This document shows, piece after piece, positions 51,766 through 60,529 of a stretch of DNA of 64,000 nucleotides. Within the stretch, counting starts at the first letter, position 1. Each line of letters starts with the position of its first letter. This DNA is from Sediminicola luteus (lineage in GTDB: Bacteria > Bacteroidota > Bacteroidia > Flavobacteriales > Flavobacteriaceae), in the NCBI RefSeq assembly GCF_002514735.1, contig NZ_NBWU01000001.1, forward strand, positions 682,001 to 746,000. The letters run 5' to 3'. A program made the position numbers and the translations under genes. The notes beneath the pieces were generated by a model, which was not told the DNA's origin, made no database searches, and worked only from the letters and a program-made list of their open reading frames with translations.

Positions 51766-54093
51766 ATGAAGTTTCACCTCCTATTTGCCTTACTAGTATT
51801 TCCATTTTTGGTACTGTCGCAGACCGGACATTTAGAAGGCACCATTACCCATAAAGATGCCCCAGCACCTTATATAACGGTGTTTATCAAAGGAAAAAGT
51901 ATCGGCACTACCTCCGATGCCCAGGGTAAATACCACCTAGATGTTCCCTTGGGAACCCATACCTTGGTCTGTCAGGGTATAGGATATAAAACCTTGGAAA
52001 AAACGATTACCCTTACACAAAATCGTACTATTTTGACCGATTTTGACTTGGAAGAAGACGTTTTAGGTCTGGATCAGGTAGTGGTTTCGGCGACCCGGAA
52101 CAATCTGAACCGAAAAGAGGCCCCCGTAATCGTGAGCGTGACCAATAGTGCCGTACTCAATTCTACCCAGTCCCTTTCGCTTTCCGAAGGGCTTAATTTT
52201 CAACCAGGACTGCGCATGGAGACCAATTGCCAAAATTGTGGCTTTTCGCAAGTACGTATCAATGGGCTCGACGGGGCTTACTCCCAGATTTTGGTTAATA
52301 GCAAACCTGTATTCAGTGCCCTGAATGGGGTCTATGGTCTCGATCAAATCCCTGTGAATATGATCGACCGTATCGAGGTGGTACGCGGTGGTGGTTCGGC
52401 CCTTTATGGTTCCAACGCCATTGCCGGGACCATAAACATCATCACCAAAGAACCTATTGAAGATGCTTTTCAAATCGGTTCCAACCTAGGTCTGATCGGT
52501 GGTGAGGCCGCCGACAAGGCCCTTACCTTAAACGCCACAATTGTAGACGATGCTTTAAAAAGCGGCATAACCTTGTTCGGTATGTACCGCGACCGCCAAC
52601 CCTTTGATATGGACGGAGACGGTTTTACCGAAGTCACCCAAATGCAAAACCAAACCTTAGGTTTCAATACGTTTTATAAACCGACCGATCGTAGCAAGCT
52701 TTCGGCCGATTTCTATACCATAAATGAAGAACGCCGGGGCGGAAACCAACTGGACCTGCAACCCTTCGAAAGCGATATAACCGAGACCATAGATTCGGAA
52801 ATTATCAGCGGTGGGCTCGCCTATGAACACTATAACAAAGATGCCTCTACCTCCTATTCCCTTTACGGTACCCTTCAGTTGTCTAAAAACGATAACTTCT
52901 ATGGAGGTAAAGGCGATACCTTGGAAGAAAGTGTACGTGGTTTTGGAAACTCTAAAGATGATGTGTATGTCTTAGGTTCACAGTTTACCCAAAAAATGGA
53001 AAGTTTCTTGGGCGGAAGCGGCATTTTTACCGGGGGGCTGGAATTCAAGTACAACCTAACCCAAGATGCCAAACCCGGATTCAATGCCTTTATAGACCAG
53101 CAGATCCGTATTTATAGTGTGTATGGGCAACAGGAATGGCAGATAAGGCCCAACCTGAAACTCTTGGGCGGTTTGCGGGCCGATGTACATAACCTGACGG
53201 AAAAAGACATCAACCTAAACCCTAGGTTGAACTTGTTGTACAACCTAACCCCCGATATTCAACTACGGGCCAGTTATGCCAAAGGGTTTCGCGCACCCCA
53301 ATACTTTACAGAAGACGTGCATTCGAGCGTGGCTGCTGGCGAGGTTTCTTTCGTGCGGTTCGCACCTGGACTCAAATCAGAGACCTCGCATACCTATTTG
53401 GCCTCCTTCGATTTATCGAAAAGCACACCCAAGGGGGATTATGGCCTGACCCTGGAAGGTTTCTACACCCGTTTGAACGACCCTTTTGTAAACGAGCAGG
53501 CCACTGATGAAGAACTGGACGAATTGGGCATTACCCCAGTAGAGGGTCAGTTTATCTACTTAAAAAAGAACAGTCCTGGGGCAGATGTATACGGAATGAA
53601 CCTGGAAGGAAAATATGCCCCGAACGAAAAATGGCAGCTTCAAATGGGGGCCACCCTACAACGTTCACAATACGACGAAAAAGTGGCCTGGAGCGAAGAT
53701 CCCGATGCCATCACCGACGATGCCGATCAGTTCTTTAAATCGCCCAACCTTTATGGTAACCTCATCGTAACCTTTGCCCCTACCAAACGCTGGCAAAACA
53801 ACCTTTCGGCAGTTTATACCGGATCTATGTTCGTACCGCATATCGCAGGCTATATTCCGAACGACCGCTTGGAGAAAACCGATGATTTTTTGGAGCTGAA
53901 CCTTAAAACGGCCTACACCTTCGACATCCATAAAGACTATCAGCTTGAAGTGGGTGGGGGTATCCAAAACCTATTTAACAGCTATCAGCCCGATTTTGAC
54001 AAAGGTCCTGATCGCGATGCCAATTATGTTTATGGCCCCTCGCGCCCGCGTACTTACTTTATCAGTCTTAAAATAGGGTCGCTCTTAAATTAA
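51766..54093 (+). CDS. TonB-dependent outer-membrane receptor
   Basis: A 775-residue receptor with signal peptide (LVFPFLVLSQ). Residues 21-100 are a CarboxypepD-reg module (GHLEGTITHKDAPAPYITVF, TTSDAQGKYHLDVPLG). The plug follows (LGLDQVVVSATRNNLNRKEA, VRINGLDGAYSQILVN, IDRIEVVRGGGSALYGSNAI), then a 22-strand barrel ending YGPSRPRTYFISLKIGSL. It lacks a SusD partner, so it is a metal-chelate, heme or vitamin type rather than a glycan importer. The plug has a CxxC (NCQNCGF) seen in some metal-linked receptors. Divergence from a DtxR-type regulator and ZIP permease suggests transport of the same metal across the outer membrane. Confidence 0.94.
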   Translation: MKFHLLFALLVFPFLVLSQTGHLEGTITHKDAPAPYITVFIKGKSIGTTSDAQGKYHLDVPLGTHTLVCQGIGYKTLEKTITLTQNRTILTDFDLEEDVLGLDQVVVSATRNNLNRKEAPVIVSVTNSAVLNSTQSLSLSEGLNFQPGLRMETNCQNCGFSQVRINGLDGAYSQILVNSKPVFSALNGVYGLDQIPVNMIDRIEVVRGGGSALYGSNAIAGTINIITKEPIEDAFQIGSNLGLIGGEAADKALTLNATIVDDALKSGITLFGMYRDRQPFDMDGDGFTEVTQMQNQTLGFNTFYKPTDRSKLSADFYTINEERRGGNQLDLQPFESDITETIDSEIISGGLAYEHYNKDASTSYSLYGTLQLSKNDNFYGGKGDTLEESVRGFGNSKDDVYVLGSQFTQKMESFLGGSGIFTGGLEFKYNLTQDAKPGFNAFIDQQIRIYSVYGQQEWQIRPNLKLLGGLRADVHNLTEKDINLNPRLNLLYNLTPDIQLRASYAKGFRAPQYFTEDVHSSVAAGEVSFVRFAPGLKSETSHTYLASFDLSKSTPKGDYGLTLEGFYTRLNDPFVNEQATDEELDELGITPVEGQFIYLKKNSPGADVYGMNLEGKYAPNEKWQLQMGATLQRSQYDEKVAWSEDPDAITDDADQFFKSPNLYGNLIVTFAPTKRWQNNLSAVYTGSMFVPHIAGYIPNDRLEKTDDFLELNLKTAYTFDIHKDYQLEVGGGIQNLFNSYQPDFDKGPDRDANYVYGPSRPRTYFISLKIGSLLN

Positions 54094-54112
54094 AGATTGA
54101 GTTTAGATTCGC

Positions 54113-54120
54113 TAACTTTG
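54113..54120 (+). promoter_or_regulatory. -7-like element (TAACTTTG) before the secreted 332-aa protein gene
   Basis: TAACTTTG fits TAnnTTTG, 30 bases before the ATG at 54151. No TTTG is found at the standard distance. Confidence 0.35.
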
Positions 54121-54150
54121 AGGTGATTGATTGTATTCAAAACCTACCAT

Positions 54151-55149
54151 ATGCGAATCTTAATCCTGCTGCTCTCCCTTGTATTATCTGTAGTCGGTAC
54201 GGCCCAAAACCGTAGTGACCAAGGCACTTTATCCTTATCGCCCCAACAAGGCCAAACCCACGATATTGCCCTTTTCGAAGGGGACCAACTCCGTTGGAGC
54301 GTGAGTGCCATCAGCCCTAAAAAAGCTGAGGTTGGTCTTATGCGCTTGTACGACGATCAGGAACAAGTACTATTAGAGGCCCAAGATTTTGAATCTAGAA
54401 CTTTTGAATTCACAGCAAAAAAGGCGGGCGTAATTACGCTTTGGTTCCAAAACCTTTCTAACGAAAACGTGCAATATAAAGCCACTTATAGCGTGACTTC
54501 AACCCATAAAAAAGTACCGACCATCGCTTATCGCCAACAAAAGGATACTACTTACGGATTTGCCGTAAAACAATGGATAAGCCATCGTAAAAAGGATGTA
54601 GTACCCGTTCAGGAAGAGGGCTATTATCTTAACTCCACCTCCAATGCCCTGGTAAAAGGGGGCAAGAACCGCATTTTAATCCCAGTACAACTGCCCGAAG
54701 GCACCCAAGAATGGTACTATAGTTTTACCGCTTCCCGCGATAAGGAGCAGATGGAAAATACCTTGGCCTCCTTTCAATTGGCCTCCCAATTGAGCACGTA
54801 TGCCGACAATGACCAAAAATTACAACAGGCCATTTCAACATTGAGTCCACCGCCCGGGGCGAACATTTGCGATGTGTATGTCATGCGTTCTGAAGCCCAG
54901 GCCATGCGATTTAAGGACAAGGAGGAGTTTAGTTACCACCTACCATCTTCCCGTGAGAATTTTAAATCGGGCGTGGTTCGGGTGAAAGACCGGCGCGATG
55001 CCTATATCGGTATACGAAACCCAGACAACCTCTATGGCATTCATGTTGGGCTGAGTATTACCGCTTTAGTATTGCAGGAAGACCGTAGGCTAGAAGAAGT
55101 TCAAATCCCCATAATCCGTGCCTATAAAAAGGGATATATCAAAAAATAA
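54151..55149 (+). CDS. Secreted beta-rich protein of unknown function
   Basis: A 332-residue exported protein. The ATG at 54151 starts a signal peptide (MRILILLLSLVLSVVGTAQ); an upstream in-frame start at 54127 would lie within 7 bases of the promoter-like element. Residues 25-125 look like a GOLD/jellyroll-type beta-sandwich (LFEGDQLRWSVSAISPKKAE, AGVITLWFQNLSNENVQYK). The rest has strands and a helix (TLASFQLASQLSTYADNDQK) with no recognised motif. It follows the TonB receptor by 57 bases and precedes a PH-domain gene by 4 bases. A role in the same uptake system is possible but unsupported by motif. Confidence 0.68.
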   Translation: MRILILLLSLVLSVVGTAQNRSDQGTLSLSPQQGQTHDIALFEGDQLRWSVSAISPKKAEVGLMRLYDDQEQVLLEAQDFESRTFEFTAKKAGVITLWFQNLSNENVQYKATYSVTSTHKKVPTIAYRQQKDTTYGFAVKQWISHRKKDVVPVQEEGYYLNSTSNALVKGGKNRILIPVQLPEGTQEWYYSFTASRDKEQMENTLASFQLASQLSTYADNDQKLQQAISTLSPPPGANICDVYVMRSEAQAMRFKDKEEFSYHLPSSRENFKSGVVRVKDRRDAYIGIRNPDNLYGIHVGLSITALVLQEDRRLEEVQIPIIRAYKKGYIKK

Positions 55150-55153
55150 GGCC

Positions 55154-55573
55154 TTGAAAACCTATAAAAGTAAGTTTGGATATACCGTAGTTATTTTTAC
55201 ATGCTTGGTTTGCCTTTACCCTATTTTTTCAGGCTATACCCAGGGTAGCACCTTTTTGGAAAAACCCTTCCCCATCGGTGTTTTACTCTTCTGTATCGTA
55301 TTGGTACTTTATCTTAATTTCGATACGCAATACACCATTCAAGACTCCCAATTAAAAGTACGTTGTGGATTTCTCTATCAACGCACTTTTGATGTAAACT
55401 CCTTTACCTCCGTCAAGCGAACGAACAATTTAATCTCTTCCCCAGCACCTTCGTTGCAACGTTTAGAGATTAAGTATGGAAACTACGGAAGTTTGATTAT
55501 TTCCCCGGAAAACGAAAAGCAATTCGCAGCGGATTTGGTCCGGATAAACCCAACCATCCACAATAGTTTGTAG
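55154..55573 (+). CDS. Membrane protein with bacterial PH domain (bPH_4-like)
   Basis: A 139-residue protein with two N-terminal membrane helices (YTVVIFTCLVCLYPIFSG and IGVLLFCIVLVLYLNF) and a C-terminal bacterial PH domain (YTIQDSQLKVRCGFLYQRTF, SSPAPSLQRLEIKYGNYG, LIISPENEKQFAADL). The start is taken as TTG 55154, just after the upstream stop; an ATG at 55118 would overlap the previous gene by 32 bases. This family has no settled function. The tight spacing suggests co-expression with the secreted protein upstream. Confidence 0.75.
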   Translation: MKTYKSKFGYTVVIFTCLVCLYPIFSGYTQGSTFLEKPFPIGVLLFCIVLVLYLNFDTQYTIQDSQLKVRCGFLYQRTFDVNSFTSVKRTNNLISSPAPSLQRLEIKYGNYGSLIISPENEKQFAADLVRINPTIHNSL

Positions 55574-55582
55574 TCCAAAGGT

Positions 55583-56557
55583 TTAAAACTCCCGAACCAA
55601 CAAGCCTTCGGCCATTTGCCTGAGCAGCCCGATCTTCTCCGTTTCGCCATCCAATTCATCTAAAAGGGCAAAAGCTTTTTCGGTATAGGCCTGCATTTCG
55701 GCCTTGGTCGCTTCGGCGGCCCCACTCTGGCTCATCCATTGGGTAACGGTTTCGATCTTGGGTGCCGGATCCTTTGGTTTTAGGGTATATAATTGGGCCA
55801 ATTCCCAAGCCTGGTTTTGGGGCAATTGCTCCAAACACTTTAAATAGAGGTAGGTTTTTTTGTTTTCGATAATATCTCCCCCCGGTTGTTTTCCAAAGGT
55901 CTCAGGGTTACCGTAAACATCGAGATAGTCATCTTGCAACTGAAAGGCCATACCTACTTGAACCCCAAAATCGTATAATAGGTTTTGCTGTTTTTGGCTG
56001 GCCCCTGCGGTAATGGCCCCCATTTTTAGCGAACCTGCTAAAAGTACGGCCGTTTTGCAACGGATCATATGTAAATATTCGGCAACGGTGACATCGTCGC
56101 GTTCTTCAAAATCGACATCGTACTGTTGGCCTTCACAAACTTCCATGGCCGTAGTGCTGAAGAGGCTTACCAAGTCTTTGAATTTTTCGGCCGGATAACA
56201 TTCCACCAAGGTATAGGCCCTAATCAACATAGCATCACCGGAAAGAATGCCTGTATTTATGTCCCATTTTTCGTGTACGGTCTCTTGGCCGCGTCGTAAT
56301 GGGGCATCGTCCATGATGTCGTCGTGCACCAACGAAAAATTATGGAAAACCTCTACGGCCAAAGCAGCCGCCATGGCTTCTTGCCGTGTTCCGCCACAGA
56401 TCTCAGCCGCCAATAGTGCCGCTACCGGACGCATTCGTTTTCCACCCAGATTCATAATGTATTTTATAGGAGCATACAAACCTTCAGGCTCTTGAAGTTG
56501 GATCTGTTCGTTAAGATAGGCCTCAAAATCGTTTCGGTAATCCGACAAAAACTGCAT
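55583..56557 (-). CDS. Polyprenyl diphosphate synthase (short-chain, FPP/GGPP type)
   Basis: A 324-residue cytosolic trans-prenyltransferase. The ATG at 56557 matches the family N-terminus (MQFLSDYRNDFEAYL) better than 56590. The first Asp-rich motif is LVHDDIMDDAPLRRGQ (Asp79, 80, 83) and the second is FQLQDDYLDVYG; GGKRMRP is the isopentenyl-diphosphate site. A bulky Phe five residues before the first motif suggests a C15-C20 product, serving quinone, carotenoid or undecaprenyl synthesis. It stands alone on the minus strand next to the repeat cluster. Confidence 0.93.
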   Translation of the reverse strand: MQFLSDYRNDFEAYLNEQIQLQEPEGLYAPIKYIMNLGGKRMRPVAALLAAEICGGTRQEAMAAALAVEVFHNFSLVHDDIMDDAPLRRGQETVHEKWDINTGILSGDAMLIRAYTLVECYPAEKFKDLVSLFSTTAMEVCEGQQYDVDFEERDDVTVAEYLHMIRCKTAVLLAGSLKMGAITAGASQKQQNLLYDFGVQVGMAFQLQDDYLDVYGNPETFGKQPGGDIIENKKTYLYLKCLEQLPQNQAWELAQLYTLKPKDPAPKIETVTQWMSQSGAAEATKAEMQAYTEKAFALLDELDGETEKIGLLRQMAEGLLVREF

Positions 56558-57286
56558 GGACAAAATTTTTTCCCAAAAGTAAGGAAACATGGTGAGGTTG
56601 TTGAAACGTTAAATGCTGTAGTTGTTTTATGAATGTATCAATGTGGTAATTTGAAGATGTGCCAATTTGAAAATGGGGTCGGGAAATACGATTTTGGAGT
56701 TACGAAGTGGGAAGTTGTTGTGTCATAACCCATAACTCCTAATTGATTTTGTTTAATCGTGTAGTTGATTAATCGAGATTAATACGGCTCAAAAGTGAAC
56801 GAAATCATATTTTGCCCCCTCTCCTGAGGGAGAGGGCTGGGGTGAGGGCTTTCCTGAAAAACTGTTTTAATGGTTGAAAATGGGGTCGGGAAGCACGATT
56901 TCGGAGTTACGAAGTGGGAAGTTATTGCGTCATAACTCATAACTGGATAGTTGAATTGTGTTGTTTAATCAATGTTCCAATTTACAGATGTAGCCAATTT
57001 GAAATTGGTCTGGCAAATACAAAGAAAATGCTAAGAAGTACAAATTCGTGAATATCCACAAACAACACTTTAAGCCATAAACCCTTTTTAAGTACGAAGT
57101 GGGAAGTACAAGGTACGAAGTAAAATCGGTGGATATTAATGAACCTTGAACCCTTCAAACTTTTCCCAGAACGAAGTATCGTCATAACCCATAACTCCTA
57201 ACTCCTAACTCTTAACTGGTTTCACACTTTGGAGACGGTGAAACCCAATATTTCCATTCCCGAAACGTTAAAGAATTGTAAACTAT
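56558..57286. repeat. Non-coding cluster of degenerate intergenic repeats
   Basis: No gene is visible in this stretch of over 700 bases. A 70-base unit at 56669-56742 recurs at 56876-56945 with a few changes (GGGGTCGGGAA..ACGATT, GGAGTTACGAAGTGGGAAG, GTCATAAC). Pieces of the same family appear at 56992-57020, near 57090-57120 (GTACGAAGTGGGAAGTA) and at 57181-57219 (CATAACCCATAACTCCTAAC with short TAACTCC iterations). A hairpin element is embedded between the two main copies (56815-56848). The copies are diverged and unevenly spaced, unlike CRISPR. Similar ACGAAGT/CATAACTC strings are common in flavobacterial intergenic DNA to my knowledge. Confidence 0.75.
56815..56848. repeat. REP-like hairpin element
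   Basis: CCCTCTCC-TGAG-GGAGAGGG is a perfect 8-bp-stem hairpin followed by CTGGGGTGAGGG. This hairpin plus G-rich tail closely resembles a widely dispersed REP-type intergenic element seen in many bacteria. One copy occurs here. Confidence 0.65.
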
Positions 57287-57314
57287 GGAAACTTTTTTTG
57301 TTCCGAAAGTTTCC
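57287..57314. promoter_or_regulatory. Perfect 9-bp inverted repeat, probable TetR operator
   Basis: GGAAACTTT and AAAGTTTCC are exact reverse complements separated by 10 bases. The palindrome covers the -33 box of the promoter at 57297-57328, immediately before the TetR gene, an arrangement expected for autoregulation. Confidence 0.65.
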
Positions 57315-57328
57315 GTGTCCTAATTTTG
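57297..57328 (+). promoter_or_regulatory. Consensus sigma-ABfr promoter (TTTG-N20-TAATTTTG) of the TetR-efflux operon
   Basis: TTTG at 57297-57300 and TAATTTTG at 57321-57328 are separated by 20 bases, matching the Bacteroidetes consensus. The start codon at 57348 is 19 bases further on. The palindrome at 57287-57314 overlaps it. Confidence 0.75.
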
Positions 57329-57347
57329 CCCCGCAAATCGTCTCAGT

Positions 57348-57953
57348 ATGGAAGAAGAATTACTGGTGAAATCGGCAGAAATGTTTCTGCAATATGGCTT
57401 TAAGACGGTAACAATGGATGATATCGCCCAAGAAATGGGTATCTCCAAAAAAACCATTTACAAGCATTTCCCCAATAAGGAAAGTCTGGTGGAAGCCTCT
57501 ACACTTGAAGTGCAAAAACAGATCGAGGTATTGATCCACCATACCATGGATTTAGGTTTGAACGCCATTGAAGAGAATTTCGCCATCAAAAAGATTTTTA
57601 AGAACATGTTCAAAAGGGCCAAGACTTCGCCCATGTACCAGCTTAAAAAGTACTATCCGAAAACTTGGACCAAACTGATGGAAAACGAGTTTTGTACGTT
57701 CGAAAATTGTGTGGTAGATAATTTAGAGCGGGGAGTATCCGATGGTCTTTATCGTAAAGAATTGGATCCGCGCATGATCATGCAGTTCTATTTTACCCTG
57801 GTTTTTGGCACTTATGAAAAAGGTACCCGAGAAATGAGCATGGAAGAAATGCTACATACCGAAATGTGTATACTCGAATACCATACCCGGGCCATAGCCA
57901 CCCCAAAAGGTGTTCAAATCTTAGAAGAGCAACTACTACAATATCAGTCATAA
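57348..57953 (+). CDS. TetR/AcrR-family regulator of the adjacent efflux operon
   Basis: A 201-residue regulator with an N-terminal TetR helix-turn-helix (SAEMFLQYGFKTVTMDDIAQ, EMGISKKTIYKHFPNKESLV) and a helical ligand domain. TetR proteins usually repress their own gene and a neighbouring pump until a ligand binds. It is the first gene before tolC-, adaptor- and permease-type genes on the same strand with gaps of 37, 22 and 9 bases. The palindrome over its promoter is the likely binding site, so the whole operon should be autorepressed. The ligand is unknown. Confidence 0.94.
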   Translation: MEEELLVKSAEMFLQYGFKTVTMDDIAQEMGISKKTIYKHFPNKESLVEASTLEVQKQIEVLIHHTMDLGLNAIEENFAIKKIFKNMFKRAKTSPMYQLKKYYPKTWTKLMENEFCTFENCVVDNLERGVSDGLYRKELDPRMIMQFYFTLVFGTYEKGTREMSMEEMLHTEMCILEYHTRAIATPKGVQILEEQLLQYQS

Positions 57954-57990
57954 AATCAACAATCATTACAAATTCCTATCGACAAACTAC

Positions 57991-59331
57991 ATGAAACATA
58001 TTCCTATTCTCCTCTTACTGCTCCTAGGTTGGCAGTCTGGGGCACAAGAACCTCCGTTACGGCTTACTTTGGAAGAAGCCATAACCTACGGTCTTGAAAA
58101 CAATCGTACGGCAAAAAATGCCGGACTAGACATTGAAGCGGCCATTAAACAGAAATGGGAAACCACTACCATGGGACTCCCACAACTAGATGCCGGTATC
58201 GATTACAACAACCACTTAAAACAGCGGGTGTCCTTGATTCCGGGCGAAATTGCCGGGCAAGATCCAGGCACCTTTGTTCCCGTGGTCTTTGGTACCCAAC
58301 ACGATGCGACCGCCAGTGCCTCATTACGCCAATTGATCTTTGACGGATCTTATATCGTAGGTTTGCAAAGTGCCAAGGTGTTTCTCGAAATCTCTGAAAA
58401 CGCTAAAGAAAAAACGGATCTAGAAGTTAGAAAAGGTATTATCAGTGCCTATAGCAACGCCATCTTGGCCGATGAAACCTTGGCCCTGTTGAAAAAAGAC
58501 CAGCAGACCTTGGAAAAGAACCTGCACGAAACCCAAAAGCTTTATGAAAATGGGCTTACCGAGGAAGAAGATGTAGAACAGTTACAGATTACCTTGGCGC
58601 AGATTACCAGCAATTATAACAATGCGGCACGTTTGCGGGAAGTGGCCTATGATATGCTCAATATTACATTGGGAAATAACATTACCCAAGAATTGTCCCT
58701 TTCCGACAACCTTGATGCACTCACCTTCCAATATACCGATCCTACTTTGTTGGAAAGTCCGTTTGCCCTGGAGAATAATATCGATTATCAAATTGCCAAG
58801 AATCAAGAAAAAACCTCCGAATTGAAAGTAAAACTGGAGAAAAGTAAGGCACTACCAACCCTTAATGCCTTTTTAAATGCCGGTTACTTAGGCAATAACG
58901 ATGAGTTTGGGTTTTTGGAAAACGAACAACGCTGGTTTGGTTTCGCTACCCTTGGTCTGCAAATGAAGATTCCGATTTTCACTTCCTTAGGGAGAACCGC
59001 TGCTACACAACGGGCCAAAATCAATTTGGAAAAGGCCAAAAACGATTTGGACGAGAAAGAACAACAGATCCAACTCGAACTTTCCCGGGCACGTAGCCAA
59101 TACAAATTCGCTTTGGAAGAATATGAAACCTCCAAAAAGAACCTCAACCTGGCCCAACGAATCGAGAATAAAAACCAAGTTAAATACAGCGAGGGTATAG
59201 CCACCAGTTTTGAACTGCGCCAGGCACAGACCCAATTGTATGCCGCCCAACGCGATTACCTTACCGCCATGGTCAATGTAATCAACGATAAAGCTTCATT
59301 AGAAGCCATTTTGAACAATAGCAATCAATAA
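57991..59331 (+). CDS. TolC-family outer membrane efflux protein
   Basis: A 446-residue exported protein (signal peptide ending GWQSGAQ) of normal TolC length. It has the repeated coiled-coil/strand plan: LRLTLEEAITYGLENNRTAK, LYENGLTEEEDVEQLQITLA, then VKYSEGIATSFELRQAQTQL near the end. Unlike the TolC-type protein at 1141-3510 it has no extra N-terminal domain. It forms the outer-membrane duct for the pump encoded directly downstream. Confidence 0.95.
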   Translation: MKHIPILLLLLLGWQSGAQEPPLRLTLEEAITYGLENNRTAKNAGLDIEAAIKQKWETTTMGLPQLDAGIDYNNHLKQRVSLIPGEIAGQDPGTFVPVVFGTQHDATASASLRQLIFDGSYIVGLQSAKVFLEISENAKEKTDLEVRKGIISAYSNAILADETLALLKKDQQTLEKNLHETQKLYENGLTEEEDVEQLQITLAQITSNYNNAARLREVAYDMLNITLGNNITQELSLSDNLDALTFQYTDPTLLESPFALENNIDYQIAKNQEKTSELKVKLEKSKALPTLNAFLNAGYLGNNDEFGFLENEQRWFGFATLGLQMKIPIFTSLGRTAATQRAKINLEKAKNDLDEKEQQIQLELSRARSQYKFALEEYETSKKNLNLAQRIENKNQVKYSEGIATSFELRQAQTQLYAAQRDYLTAMVNVINDKASLEAILNNSNQ

Positions 59332-59353
59332 ACAACATAGCAATACTCGTATT

Positions 59354-60520
59354 ATGAAAAAGGTATTAGCCCTTACTATAACCATGGTCGTTTTAACCGC
59401 CTGCGGGGGTGGTTCCAAAACCACCGAAGACATCATTGCTTCACAAGATCTACAGGCCATAAAGGCCAAACGTACCGAATTGGTGGCTACACAACAGCAG
59501 CTAAGCAGCGAACTCTCGCAACTGGATGCCGCCATCTTGAAGCTGGACGATAATATGAAAATTCCGTTGGTATCTACGGTAACCGTTCACGATACCCTGT
59601 TCAAACATTTTATCGATATACAAGGTAGTGTAGACACTAAAAACCTGATTACCATTATGCCCGAGTTCAGTGGTACCCTTTCCCAAGTGTACGTAAAAGA
59701 AGGACAAAAAGTGGGCAAGGGACAATTATTGGCTAAAATCGATGACGGCGGATTAAGCCAGCAACTGGCCCAATTAGAGATACAAGCCGCCCTGGCCAAA
59801 ACCACTTACGAACGCCAAGAACGTCTTTGGGAACAGAATATTGGATCCGAGATCCAATACCTACAGGCCAAATCGGCCTACGAGGCCCAAGACCAAGCCA
59901 TTGGCAATATGAAAAAGCAATTGGCCAAGACCCAGGTTACCGCACCATTCGCCGGCACCATAGACGAGATTATCACCGAAAAAGGTAATGTGGTGGCCCC
60001 GGGCCAGTCGCAGCTAATGCGTATCGTAAACCTGAACGATATGTATATAGAATCTGATGTGCCTGAGCGTTATATCGCAGCCATTAGACCCGGAACCGAA
60101 GTTAAGGTAGAGTTTCCGGTGTTGGGTACCTCTTTAGAGACCCAAGTTCGCCAAGTGGGTGATTTTATCAATAAGGCCAACCGAACTTTCCGAATCGAAG
60201 TCGGGGTGCCTAATCCGGAAGGTTATATAAAGCCCAACCTAACGGCCAAGCTGCGTATTAACGATTATAGTAGCGAAAAAGCCCTTTTGATCCCGCAAGA
60301 CGTGATTTCAGAAGATGCCAACGGACAACAGTATGTATACGTATTGAGCGAGAAAGCCGATGGCCAAACCGGTACCGTGGCCCAAACCTTTATAAAAACA
60401 GGTCGAAGCCAAGGCGATTTTATAGAAGTATTAGACGGATTAAAAGATGGTGACGAGGTACTCCAAGAAGGGGCCCGATTCGCCAAAGACGGACAAAAAG
60501 TACGTATCAAAAACCAGTAA
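59354..60520 (+). CDS. RND efflux periplasmic adaptor lipoprotein
   Basis: A 388-residue lipoprotein (lipobox VLTAC, Cys17). A short coiled coil (QQLSSELSQLDAAILKLDD) precedes the first lipoyl half (SGTLSQVYVKEGQKVGKGQL), then a helical hairpin (LEIQAALAKTTYERQERLWE), the second half (VTAPFAGTIDEIITEKGNVV), a beta-barrel and a C-terminal membrane-proximal domain (LLIPQDVISEDANGQQYVYV). It bridges the TolC duct and the RND permease. It lies 22 bases after the TolC-type gene and 9 before the permease. Confidence 0.95.
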   Translation: MKKVLALTITMVVLTACGGGSKTTEDIIASQDLQAIKAKRTELVATQQQLSSELSQLDAAILKLDDNMKIPLVSTVTVHDTLFKHFIDIQGSVDTKNLITIMPEFSGTLSQVYVKEGQKVGKGQLLAKIDDGGLSQQLAQLEIQAALAKTTYERQERLWEQNIGSEIQYLQAKSAYEAQDQAIGNMKKQLAKTQVTAPFAGTIDEIITEKGNVVAPGQSQLMRIVNLNDMYIESDVPERYIAAIRPGTEVKVEFPVLGTSLETQVRQVGDFINKANRTFRIEVGVPNPEGYIKPNLTAKLRINDYSSEKALLIPQDVISEDANGQQYVYVLSEKADGQTGTVAQTFIKTGRSQGDFIEVLDGLKDGDEVLQEGARFAKDGQKVRIKNQ

Positions 60521-60529
60521 ATCCCTCCC

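Noticed and set aside
51766-54093. SusC of a polysaccharide utilisation locus
   Set aside because: No SusD-like gene follows and the length is shorter than typical SusC; the metal-gene context fits better.
56558-57286. Possible CRISPR array
   Set aside because: Repeat copies are diverged, of unequal length and irregularly spaced, with no cas genes in the window.
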